Below are positions 6,232 to 13,540 of a stretch of DNA of 64,000 nt, one piece after another. This stretch comes from an uncultured Christensenellaceae bacterium (GTDB lineage Bacteria > Bacillota > Clostridia > Christensenellales > CAG-314): NCBI GenBank assembly GCA_910586625.1, contig CAJUIZ010000005.1, positions 1 to 64,000 of the forward strand, written 5' to 3'. Position 1 is the stretch's first letter. The number at the start of each line of letters is the position of its first letter. The notes below the pieces were generated by a model. It did not search any database, was not told the DNA's origin, and was given only the letters and a program-made list of their open reading frames with translations. The translations under genes and the position numbers were made by a program.

Positions 6232-7236
6232 ATGATTATTAAACAAAAGACTTTACCGCAGCCTGAGAGAGTGTGCGCCGCAATGCCTTTGAACGCAGAA
6301 CTTCAACAAACGAAAGCGCGGTTTGACAAAGAGTTGATTGATAATTTTACGTCTAAAAAAAGATTTGTTGCCGTGGTGGGTCCGTGTTCGGCAGACGACG
6401 TAAGCGCAATGAAGGAGTATGTGAATAAGCTATCCGACATTGCGAAGAGCTGTCCGAATTTGCTTGTGGTTGCCCGCGTTTATACCACAAAGCCGCACTC
6501 TAACGGAAAGGGGTATTTGGGAGCTTGCTTCCACGAAAGGGACGGCGACGAAGCGGACGTGGCTTCGGGAATAGTCAGGTGCCGTAGGATGATGATGGAC
6601 TGTCTCGAAGCGGGTTTGCCCGTGGCGGACGAATTGCTGTATCCCGATTTGTACGAGTACTTCCGCGATCTTGTATCCTATTGGTTTGTAGGCGCAAGAA
6701 GCTCGGAAAACAGTTTGATGCGCGGAATAGCTTCCGGCTTAGACGTTTGCTGCGGTATCAAAAACGGTACTGACGGCGAAATAGACAAAGCCGTGGATTC
6801 CGTTTATGCTGTAAGTAATCCATGTGTTTACCCATATGCGGGCGTGCAATTTGAAACACTCGGTTGCAAATTTGCACACTTAACGCTGCGCGGCGGTATT
6901 AGGGGAAGGAAGGGCGAACAGGCGTTCGTGAACAATATGGATGCGGGTAGCGTGCGTAGAGCAAAGCGTTTGCTCGCAAACTACGGGTTAAGCGATTTTG
7001 TGATGGCGGATTTGAGTCACGGTAACAGCGGTAAAGTAGCCAAGCGGCAGATAGATAACGCATTGATGGCGGTTCAAAATACGGATATAAACGGCGTTAT
7101 GATGGAAAGCTACCTTTACGAAGGCGGACAATCGGGGGAATACGGTGTTTCGCAGACGGACGACTGCTTGTCTTTTGACGATACCGAGACCGTTTTACGC
7201 GCGCTGCAACGCACGTTATCGCAACGCAATCGATAA
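6232..7236 (+). CDS. aroF: DAHP synthase, type I (AroF/G/H class)
   Basis: Condenses phosphoenolpyruvate and erythrose 4-phosphate, the entry step of the shikimate pathway for aromatic amino acids. Motifs: GPCSADD near residue 51, ARVYTTKPHS near 81, the ASGLDVCCGIKNGTDG block near 162 and DLSHGNSGK near 258, matching type I enzymes. It has 334 residues and lacks a chorismate mutase or ferredoxin-like extension. Substitutions such as PHS for PRT and SHGNSGK for SHANSGK are unusual, though lysine and metal ligands appear kept. It starts 3 bp after coaD and ends at a terminator hairpin. It is an insert in an otherwise conserved rsmD-coaD-ylbJ neighbourhood. Confidence 0.88.
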   Translation: MIIKQKTLPQPERVCAAMPLNAELQQTKARFDKELIDNFTSKKRFVAVVGPCSADDVSAMKEYVNKLSDIAKSCPNLLVVARVYTTKPHSNGKGYLGACFHERDGDEADVASGIVRCRRMMMDCLEAGLPVADELLYPDLYEYFRDLVSYWFVGARSSENSLMRGIASGLDVCCGIKNGTDGEIDKAVDSVYAVSNPCVYPYAGVQFETLGCKFAHLTLRGGIRGRKGEQAFVNNMDAGSVRRAKRLLANYGLSDFVMADLSHGNSGKVAKRQIDNALMAVQNTDINGVMMESYLYEGGQSGEYGVSQTDDCLSFDDTETVLRALQRTLSQRNR

Positions 7237-7256
7237 TTTATTGAGAATAATACCGA

Positions 7257-7284
7257 AGCTCTCGGCAATTGCCGAGAGCTTTTT
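7257..7284 (+). terminator. Terminator after aroF
   Basis: A 10-bp perfect stem AGCTCTCGGC/GCCGAGAGCT with an AATT loop and a TTTTTAC tail, between convergent aroF and the ylbJ-like gene. Confidence 0.85.
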
Positions 7285-8170
7285 ACATAAATATTTTGAC
7301 AAAAACAAAAGCGAGTATGGTAGCAACCGCCGACTGAACAATTTTCATTTTGATTATATCTAATGGTTTTACTTGCTTTTTGCCTAAAAAAGCATAGCAT
7401 TGCGCAAAAACGCACAATCCGCCGAAGGACAGCAGCGTACTGCATAGCACTGTGGCTGTAGCTAAGTCCGTGCCGGCGCATACGCCGAATATTCCGTTGG
7501 TCATTTCGAAAATGCCGATTGCGAAAGAGACCGCAAGACTGTCGCGAATACCTATCGGCAGGAAATTTTTTATCATATCGGACAGCATATAAAATATAGC
7601 GATAAGTCCGCCGACGGATATTACCGATAACGCCGAATCGGTTATTACGTCGCCAAGATCGGACGGTTTGAGCGATTGTGCAAATTGGATATTGCCGTTG
7701 CTTTTCGATTTACGAAATATCAAGCCGTTTATTATGAGCGACAAGAAATGCACCGCAATCAAGATAACTGTTGCGGTAGTGTTTTGCAGGAGCTTTGCGC
7801 CTACTGTTCCGATCATAAATATCGGCCCTGCCGACGAGCAAAAGGAGCAGGCCTTGGTTGCGGTTAAGCTGCTTGCATCGCTGTCGCCGATAATTTTAGC
7901 TCCTATCGGGTAGCCGCACAACAAGCTTGCGATAAAAACCGAATCACAGTCTACGCAAAACAGTTTTTTCGAAAACGATATCTTGGTTTTTGGTCGTACT
8001 TTAAGGGCTAACGTAGTCAATACCGTAAAGGGAAATATAGCGGGTAAAACGTTGTACGCCCAAACCGTAACGCCGTCGAAAAAGCTTTGCATATACTTGG
8101 ACGGCGCGGATATAAATATCCCCAGTACGATCAGAAAAGCGGCGATTGCGGTTATTCGTAAGGTTTTCAC
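7283..8170 (-). CDS. ylbJ: YlbJ-like membrane protein (nucleoside-recognition/Gate family)
   Basis: A 295-residue integral membrane protein with about seven hydrophobic segments. It carries the family blocks GVTVWAYNVLPAIFPF near residue 33, LLCGYPIGAKI near 83 and SFCSSAGPIFMIGTVG near 110. In B. subtilis YlbJ is needed for spore cortex formation, and its neighbours there are coaD and tmcAL as here. This protein is about 110 residues shorter than B. subtilis YlbJ. The start is GTG 8170, followed by a plausible signal-anchor. A TATAAT lies 13 bp upstream on this strand without a good -35. The spore role is inferred only from the family. Confidence 0.75.
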   Translation of the reverse strand: MKTLRITAIAAFLIVLGIFISAPSKYMQSFFDGVTVWAYNVLPAIFPFTVLTTLALKVRPKTKISFSKKLFCVDCDSVFIASLLCGYPIGAKIIGDSDASSLTATKACSFCSSAGPIFMIGTVGAKLLQNTTATVILIAVHFLSLIINGLIFRKSKSNGNIQFAQSLKPSDLGDVITDSALSVISVGGLIAIFYMLSDMIKNFLPIGIRDSLAVSFAIGIFEMTNGIFGVCAGTDLATATVLCSTLLSFGGLCVFAQCYAFLGKKQVKPLDIIKMKIVQSAVATILAFVFVKIFM

Positions 8171-8324
8171 GATTTAATGTATTATTATAAATCGGTATAT
8201 ATGAGTAATAATGTTCTTCAATAGAATCGCTTTGCCCGCTTTTATACAATACTATTACACACATAGTAATGAATTATGGAGTGATAAAGCCAAATGTTTT
8301 GTAAAACGTGCGGATTTTGTCTAT

Positions 8325-8377
8325 AAAACAAAACAGAACCTTGAACGGCAGAGTAAACTTCGTGCGGCAGGTTCTGT
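8325..8377 (-). terminator. Terminator after tmcAL, within a 220-bp intergenic region
   Basis: Read on the minus strand, ACAGAACCT and AGGTTCTGT (9-bp stem, 8377-8333) enclose about 27 nt and are followed by TTTTGTTTT. It ends the tmcAL transcript. I see no gene in the remaining bases 8171-8324. Confidence 0.65.
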
Positions 8378-8390
8378 GCGTCAACTGTAA

Positions 8391-9443
8391 TTATAAAGAA
8401 ATTTTCATGAGCTTTTTAGGCGGTTTGGCGGCAGACATAGAGTAGTACAGTCTGTCCGCTCTACGCGTTAAATCATCCGATTCGCCGTCCAATCCGCGCA
8501 ATAATGCGGTTGTCGATTCGTTTACCGCAAGAGCTTTAATCGGTATATAAGCTTTTTTTGACATTCGTACTATGTCTTTGGTTACCGACAGCACGGAGTT
8601 GAGAACGATACGCTGCAGCTTCATTCGGGTGTATCGTTTGGTTTTTATTATATCCAACATTGCGTCGTAACCGTTGGATTTGTCGGCGTTGAAAATTCTG
8701 TTTTCCAATCCTTCCGTTACGCCTTCGATTTCTCTCAGTTGATCCGCTGTCATAACGGATAGCGCGTGCGCAGCATACTCCTTGTATTTGCTTTCTATAC
8801 CGTCGTCTATATCGGGCGTAACGAAGTCGAAGGAATAGCGGTCGCGTTCGTCGGCGTTTTTCCGCAAATATCCCGAAGACGCATATTCGTTAGGCTCTCC
8901 GTTAAAGTTGCTCTCGCGCTTTATTGTAACGGGTATAATATTCGATTTGCGCGATTGTAAAGCTTTGATATATTCGATTGCGAGTACGTTATTGGGTTGA
9001 TTTAATACGTCCGAAGCTAACGCTGTGGATACTGCTTTGGGATAGCTGACTCCCGTGGTCATTATGTGCGCTATTCGGTTATTGACGCTTTCGTCTGTTA
9101 AAATGTCGGCGCAGCGTCGTAATTCTTCGATATCACCGCATTCGCTTCCGAATACTAAACCGTCGACGGCGAGCTTGTCGGCAATCGCAACCCCGCCGTA
9201 AGCAAAGTTTTCCGCAGAAGCCGTCGCGTAAACCGTGGGAAGCTCTACGACAAGATCCGCGCCCGCTTTTATAGCGTGCGCAGCGCGCAAATATTTGTCA
9301 CAGCAAGCAGGCATTCCGCGCTGCGTAAAGTTCCCGCTCATTATGCAAATAACTCTGTCCGAAATGGTTTTTGCGTAGTCAATCAATTTTTTGTGTCCCG
9401 AATGCAGCGGGTTAAATTCGCAGATTATTGCCGTCGTTTTCAT
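8391..9443 (-). CDS. tmcAL: tRNA(Met) cytidine acetate ligase TmcAL (YlbM)
   Basis: Uses ATP and acetate to form N4-acetylcytidine at the wobble base of elongator tRNA-Met. It begins with a nucleotidyltransferase fold, MKTTAIICEFNPLHSGH (HxGH at 15-18), then MSGNFTQRG near 35, the AGADLVVELP block near 60 and SAENFAYGG near 75. It has 350 residues, somewhat shorter than the usual 390-400, the difference being at the C-terminus. It shares the minus strand with ylbJ, and the same neighbour pair occurs in B. subtilis. The acetate substrate is produced by the adjacent, divergently transcribed pta-ackA. Confidence 0.92.
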   Translation of the reverse strand: MKTTAIICEFNPLHSGHKKLIDYAKTISDRVICIMSGNFTQRGMPACCDKYLRAAHAIKAGADLVVELPTVYATASAENFAYGGVAIADKLAVDGLVFGSECGDIEELRRCADILTDESVNNRIAHIMTTGVSYPKAVSTALASDVLNQPNNVLAIEYIKALQSRKSNIIPVTIKRESNFNGEPNEYASSGYLRKNADERDRYSFDFVTPDIDDGIESKYKEYAAHALSVMTADQLREIEGVTEGLENRIFNADKSNGYDAMLDIIKTKRYTRMKLQRIVLNSVLSVTKDIVRMSKKAYIPIKALAVNESTTALLRGLDGESDDLTRRADRLYYSMSAAKPPKKLMKISL

Positions 9444-9468
9444 TTTGTATCCTGTTTGGTATATTTTG

Positions 9469-9497
9469 TTTACAATGTTGTCTTGTTATGATATAAT
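9469..9497 (+). promoter_or_regulatory. Promoter upstream of pta-ackA
   Basis: TTTACA (9469-9474) and TATAAT (9492-9497) are spaced by 17 bp. Transcription from about 9504 would cover the small frame at 9542 and then pta, giving a leader of about 185 nt. Confidence 0.75.
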
Positions 9498-9541
9498 AAA
9501 AACCGATTTGGGCTCGTACAATTCGCCTGAATAAATATAAA

Positions 9542-9688
9542 ATGCGACGTACTGTTTTGCTGTTAGTATTATGCGCTTTTATGATATGGTTTTCGGTTCG
9601 GGCGTCTCTATTTTGTCTGACCGACCGAATGCGTCAAATGTATTATACACAAAAAAAGCCGATAAATAAAGTGTTTTATGAGGAGTAA
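9542..9688 (+). CDS. Possible 48-residue membrane miniprotein upstream of pta
   Basis: ATG 9542 opens a 48-codon frame. Residues 5-19 form a hydrophobic segment (VLLLVLCAFMIWFSV) after two arginines, and the tail is basic and tyrosine-rich. The TAA stop lies inside the pta ribosome binding region (AGGAG just before it), the geometry of translational coupling. No Shine-Dalgarno sequence precedes the ATG, so it may be a chance frame. I recognise no family. It is reported because it fills most of the pta leader. Confidence 0.3.
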   Translation: MRRTVLLLVLCAFMIWFSVRASLFCLTDRMRQMYYTQKKPINKVFYEE

Positions 9689-9691
9689 ATT

Positions 9692-10687
9692 ATGAATGTT
9701 TTGGAACAAATCAAAAAAAAGGCGTCAAGTCTTAACAAAACTATAGTCTTGTGCGAAGGCGAAGACAGCCGCGTTGTAAAAGCCGCGGAAATGGCGACTA
9801 AGGAAGGAATTGCCAAAATAGTGCTTTTGGGCGACGCGGAAGCTATTAGAAAAGCTAACCCCGACATCGACCTTGCGGGCGTTGAGATAGTTAATCCGCT
9901 AACGGACGACAGATTGTCCGCATATAACGCTAAGTTGTGCGAGCTGCGCGCAAACAAGGGTATGACTTCAGAGCAGGCTGCGGAGCTATTGAAGGACGGC
10001 ACCTACTTCGGCGCTATGATGCTTAAAGCGGGGGATGTTGACGGACTTGTATCCGGCGCGTGTCACTCCACGGCAAATACATTGCGTCCCGGGCTTCAAA
10101 TTATAAAGACGGCTGTCGGCGTAAGCGCAGTATCCAGCTTTAATCTTATGATTTGCCCGCCGCAGGGTAATGAGTATTGCCCCGACGGATTGGTTGTATT
10201 TGCCGATTGCGGACTTAATCCTACGTATACGTTGGAAGGTCTTGCCGACTGCGCCATAGCTACCGCGCGTTCGGCGCAGGCGATAGCAGGCATAGAGCCG
10301 CGTGTGGCGATGCTGTCATTTTCATCTAAGGGAAGCGCCAAGCACGATAACGTTGCGTTAGTTGCCGAAGCTACGCGCATAGCGAAGGAAAAAGCTCCCG
10401 ATATCAAATTGGACGGCGAACTGCAATTCGACGCGGCAATAGTTCCTGCCGTAGGCGAGATGAAGGCAAAGGGCAGCACAGTAGCGGGGCATGCAAACGT
10501 GTTTATCTTTCCCGATTTGCAGTCCGGCAATATCGGCTACAAAATTGCAGAGCGTTTGGGCGGATTTATGGCTGTCGGTCCTATTTGTCAAGGCTTTGCA
10601 AAACCGCTTAACGATTTGTCTCGCGGCTGCAAAGCGGAAGACATAGTGGGAGCTATTGCAATTACCGTTCTTCAAACGCAATTATAA
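9692..10687 (+). CDS. pta: Phosphate acetyltransferase
   Basis: Converts acetyl-CoA and phosphate to acetyl phosphate and CoA, the first step of acetate and ATP formation in fermentation. The 331-residue length is that of the short single-domain Pta. Family blocks visible: VLCEGEDSRVVKAA near 20, the DGLVSGACHSTANTLRPGLQII region near 116-136, and HANVFIFPDLQSGNIGYKIAERL near 269-291. AGGAG lies 7 bp before the ATG. ackA starts 18 bp after its stop, so the two enzymes are made together. Confidence 0.97.
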   Translation: MNVLEQIKKKASSLNKTIVLCEGEDSRVVKAAEMATKEGIAKIVLLGDAEAIRKANPDIDLAGVEIVNPLTDDRLSAYNAKLCELRANKGMTSEQAAELLKDGTYFGAMMLKAGDVDGLVSGACHSTANTLRPGLQIIKTAVGVSAVSSFNLMICPPQGNEYCPDGLVVFADCGLNPTYTLEGLADCAIATARSAQAIAGIEPRVAMLSFSSKGSAKHDNVALVAEATRIAKEKAPDIKLDGELQFDAAIVPAVGEMKAKGSTVAGHANVFIFPDLQSGNIGYKIAERLGGFMAVGPICQGFAKPLNDLSRGCKAEDIVGAIAITVLQTQL

Positions 10688-10705
10688 TATACGGGGTGAA
10701 GTAAA

Positions 10706-11908
10706 ATGAAAATTCTTGTAATAAACTCTGGAAGTTCTTCGCTTAAATATCAGCTTATCGATATGGAAACGGAGAGCGTACTTGCCAAAGGCAATTGCGA
10801 ACGTATAGGTATTGCTCACTCTAACTTTATATATAAAGCTCGCGGGCAATGTATAGAACAGGAAATAGATATGCCTAACCATAACATTGCCGTTAAGCTT
10901 GTTCTCGGCAAGCTTATGGATAAAAACGTAGGCGTAATATCGTCTATGGCGGAAATCGACGGAGTAGGGCATAGGGTAGTAGCTTCGGGCGAAGCTTTCA
11001 AAAAGCCGACGTTGGTCACGCCTGAGTCGATGGAATTGATGGAAGAAATCAAGGACTTGGCGCCTTTGCATAATCCCGCTGCAATAGTAGGAATCAAGGC
11101 TTGCCTTGCGGAAATGCCCGATACGCCTATGGTTCTTGTTTTCGATACCGGTTTCCATTTTACAATGCCCGATTACGCTTATATGTACGCTATCGACTAC
11201 GACCATTACGAAAAGTATCACATACGTCGCTACGGAGCGCACGGAACAAGTCACAAATTCGTGGCGCAGGAAGCGGCTAAATATCTCGGCAAGGATATTA
11301 AAGATTTGAAGATTATTACTTGCCATCTCGGTAACGGATCGTCCATTACGGCAGTTAAGGGCGGCAAATGTATAGACACGTCTATGGGCTTTACCCCGCT
11401 TGCGGGCGTTCCTATGGGTACCCGCAGCGGAGATATAGACTATTCCGCCGCGGAATATCTTGCAAAAAAAGAGGGTATGACTGTGTCGGAAACTTTGACG
11501 TATCTCAATAAGAAGTGCGGAGTTTTAGGTATTTCCGGCGTGTCGTCCGATTTCAGGGATTTGTCCGATGCTGCTAATAACGGCAATAAACGTGCGGAGC
11601 TTGCGCTGAATATGTTTGCTTACGGCACAAAGAAATATATCGGAGCGTACACGGCGGCATTGAACGGTGTGGACGCGATAGTGTTTACCGCCGGTATCGG
11701 AGAAAACGACAGCGTGGTGCGCAGCAAGGCTTTGCAGGATTTGGACGGTCTCGGTATTATATTGGATGAGAAGAAGAATGCCGATTGTCCGCGCGGAACA
11801 ATTGCCGAGATACAAGCTGAGCAGTCTAAGGTCAAGGTCTTGGTTATTCCCACGAACGAAGAATTGGTTATCGCCCGCGAAACAATGATTGAAGCAAAGT
11901 TGGGCTAA
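10706..11908 (+). CDS. ackA: Acetate kinase
   Basis: Converts acetyl phosphate and ADP to acetate and ATP, completing the fermentative ATP-yielding route begun by Pta. It has 400 residues and the actin-like (ASKHA) fold signatures: VINSGSSSLKYQL at 5-17, HRVVASGE near 90, VFDTGFHFTMP near 146-156, RRYGAHGTSHKFV near 173, and the phosphate loop HLGNGSSITAV near 207. GGGTG lies before the ATG. It also supplies acetate near tmcAL, which consumes it, although any functional link is inference. Confidence 0.98.
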   Translation: MKILVINSGSSSLKYQLIDMETESVLAKGNCERIGIAHSNFIYKARGQCIEQEIDMPNHNIAVKLVLGKLMDKNVGVISSMAEIDGVGHRVVASGEAFKKPTLVTPESMELMEEIKDLAPLHNPAAIVGIKACLAEMPDTPMVLVFDTGFHFTMPDYAYMYAIDYDHYEKYHIRRYGAHGTSHKFVAQEAAKYLGKDIKDLKIITCHLGNGSSITAVKGGKCIDTSMGFTPLAGVPMGTRSGDIDYSAAEYLAKKEGMTVSETLTYLNKKCGVLGISGVSSDFRDLSDAANNGNKRAELALNMFAYGTKKYIGAYTAALNGVDAIVFTAGIGENDSVVRSKALQDLDGLGIILDEKKNADCPRGTIAEIQAEQSKVKVLVIPTNEELVIARETMIEAKLG

Positions 11909-11912
11909 ACCG

Positions 11913-11941
11913 TTGACAAAACGTTTGCAAGTTTGTATAAT
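11913..11941 (+). promoter_or_regulatory. Consensus promoter of yceD-rpmF
   Basis: TTGACA (11913-11918) and TATAAT (11936-11941) with exactly 17 bp between, a perfect sigma-A match. The -10 ends 6 bp before the GTG at 11948, so the mRNA is predicted to start at the start codon. Confidence 0.85.
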
Positions 11942-11947
11942 AGTTAA

Positions 11948-12445
11948 GTGTCTGAAATAATTGTTATCGATTTGACGGAGAATATGTCTAACGTAGGCGT
12001 TGCTTTACCGTTTGTAGGCGAGTATTCGTTGGAGAGCAAGCTGTTGACTTATCCGAACGCCGTGTTGGAAAAAGTTGTAACACGATTTGACGTTACGTTT
12101 CTCGATCCTAACGTTCAAGTGGAAGGCGTAATAACTTGTAACTTACGAGGTTATTGCGATCGTTGTCTTATACCTGTAAGCAAACAAATCGATTTGCATT
12201 TTAGCCAGATTTTCTATAAGGATAGCGCCGAATACGACGACGGTTATTCGTATTATAACAGTAAGCTCGATGCGACTAAGGCGATAGAAGACGAGATTAT
12301 ATTGTCTATGCCGAGTTTATTACTGTGTAACGACGACTGCAAGGGGTTGTGTCCTAAATGCGGAAGCAATCTCAATGAAAGTCAGTGTAATTGCGATACT
12401 ACGCGAGATAATCCGTTCAGCGCGCTTAAAAATCTAAAATTCTAA
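11948..12445 (+). CDS. yceD: YceD/DUF177 protein paired with ribosomal protein L32
   Basis: A 165-residue DUF177 protein. It has a beta-rich N-terminus, then a CDRC pair near residue 73, and a C-terminal cluster CNDDCKGLCPKCG plus CNC (about 128-155) likely to bind zinc. YceD is nearly always encoded before rpmF and is implicated in 23S rRNA production in plants and bacteria. The exact role is not settled. The GTG start lies 6 bp after a perfect -10 box with no ribosome binding site, so translation is probably leaderless. rpmF follows after 15 bp. Confidence 0.88.
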   Translation: MSEIIVIDLTENMSNVGVALPFVGEYSLESKLLTYPNAVLEKVVTRFDVTFLDPNVQVEGVITCNLRGYCDRCLIPVSKQIDLHFSQIFYKDSAEYDDGYSYYNSKLDATKAIEDEIILSMPSLLLCNDDCKGLCPKCGSNLNESQCNCDTTRDNPFSALKNLKF

Positions 12446-12460
12446 CGGAGGTGCATTACT

Positions 12461-12649
12461 ATGGCAGTACCCAAGAGAAAAGTATCAAAACAAAGAAAGC
12501 ACAAGAGAGCGGCTAACTGGACGGCTTCGGCTTCTGTTTTGGTAGAATGTCCGCAATGCCACGAACTTAAAGTTTCTCACAAAGTTTGCGACGCTTGCGG
12601 ATACTACGACGGAAAACAAGTTGTAGAAGTCTCGGCAGAAAGCAAGTAG
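12461..12649 (+). CDS. rpmF: 50S ribosomal protein L32, zinc-binding form
   Basis: A 62-residue L32, starting MAVPKRKVSKQRKHKRAA. Two CxxC pairs (CPQC near residue 28, CDAC near 41) make it the zinc-binding (C+) form. CGGAGG lies 9 bp before the ATG. It is followed by a strong terminator. In most Bacillota this gene is followed by plsX or fatty-acid genes before rnc. None are present here. Confidence 0.97.
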   Translation: MAVPKRKVSKQRKHKRAANWTASASVLVECPQCHELKVSHKVCDACGYYDGKQVVEVSAESK

Positions 12650-12673
12650 TAGAGATTTATTATAATCGGCTTT

Positions 12674-12710
12674 AAGCCCTTCGGTCATCTTTACCGAGGG
12701 GCTTTTTTAT
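12674..12710 (+). terminator. Terminator after rpmF
   Basis: A 12-bp stem AAGCCCTTCGGT/ACCGAGGGGCTT with one wobble pair, followed by TTTTTTAT. Confidence 0.9.
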
Positions 12711-12774
12711 TTGTGAAACAATTGCATTATTATGTTATATTTTGTTAAACATATGCGCTTTTTTCTCCATTTTA

Positions 12775-12803
12775 TTGCCAAAGCAGTTTTAATATAGTAT
12801 AAT
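12775..12803 (+). promoter_or_regulatory. Promoter of rnc-smc
   Basis: TTGCCA (12775-12780) and TATAAT (12798-12803) with 17 bp between. The predicted start is near 12810. Confidence 0.75.
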
Positions 12804-12859
12804 CAATAATTATAATGCCGTGTTATACGGAACTGCATCATCGCAGATTGGAGCGAAAA

Positions 12860-13540
12860 TTGCAAATAAATTATGAAGAAATTGAAAACAAACTGCAATA
12901 TAGGTTTAACGACAGGGCTTTGCTATTGCATGCGTTTACTCATTCTTCGTATGCAAACGCCGAAAATCTGCCCGATAACGAGCGAATGGAATTCTTAGGC
13001 GACGCCATAATGGATATGATTGTGTCCGAATACTATTACGACGCGTTTCCCGAGCGCAGCGCGGGCGAATTGTCGGTTATGCGTTCCAACGTAGTATCTG
13101 CCGACGGTTTGCGTCCGATAGTTGACAGTATGGATTTGCTAAAATACCTACAGGTTAGCAACGGCTCGAAACAGATAAAAAATCTGTCCAAAAAAATCGA
13201 AGCCAATTTGTTCGAAGCGATAGTGTGCGCTATTTATTCGGACGGCGGGTTGGATGCCGCGCGCGCTTTTGTGCTGCGAGTTATGAAGTCCGCATTGACC
13301 GATGCTGCAACGGTATCTCGCAAAGATGACAAAACTTTGCTTCAAGAATACTGTCAAAAAAATCGTTTACCCATTCCGCAATATAAATTGATGGAACGTA
13401 ACGGCTCGGATAACGACCCCTATTATAAATACGGATTGTATATACAAGGTAAGCTTGTGGGATTCGGCGAAGGTCGTAACAAGAAATCCGCCGAACAGGA
13501 CGCTGCTAAAAAAATTGTAACCAAATGGAGAATTGAGTAG
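12860..13540 (+). CDS. rnc: Ribonuclease III
   Basis: A double-strand-specific endoribonuclease that processes rRNA precursors and structured mRNAs. The signature NERMEFLGDAIMDMIVSEYYY holds the catalytic Glu/Asp residues, and a later EANLFEAIVCAIY block holds the remaining metal ligands. A dsRNA-binding domain follows (about residues 150-225, ending GRNKKSAEQDAAKK). The TTG at 12860 has GGAG 6-7 bp upstream and gives the family-like N-terminus MQINYEEIENKLQYRF. The alternative ATG at 12815 would add 15 residues without a ribosome binding site. The stop overlaps the smc GTG by one base. Confidence 0.93.
   Translation: MQINYEEIENKLQYRFNDRALLLHAFTHSSYANAENLPDNERMEFLGDAIMDMIVSEYYYDAFPERSAGELSVMRSNVVSADGLRPIVDSMDLLKYLQVSNGSKQIKNLSKKIEANLFEAIVCAIYSDGGLDAARAFVLRVMKSALTDAATVSRKDDKTLLQEYCQKNRLPIPQYKLMERNGSDNDPYYKYGLYIQGKLVGFGEGRNKKSAEQDAAKKIVTKWRIE

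Noticed and set aside
12815..12859. ATG 12815 as the rnc start
   Set aside because: It has no ribosome binding site and adds 15 residues not typical of RNase III, whereas TTG 12860 has GGAG at good spacing and fits the family N-terminus. The upstream ATG is still possible as a leaderless start.
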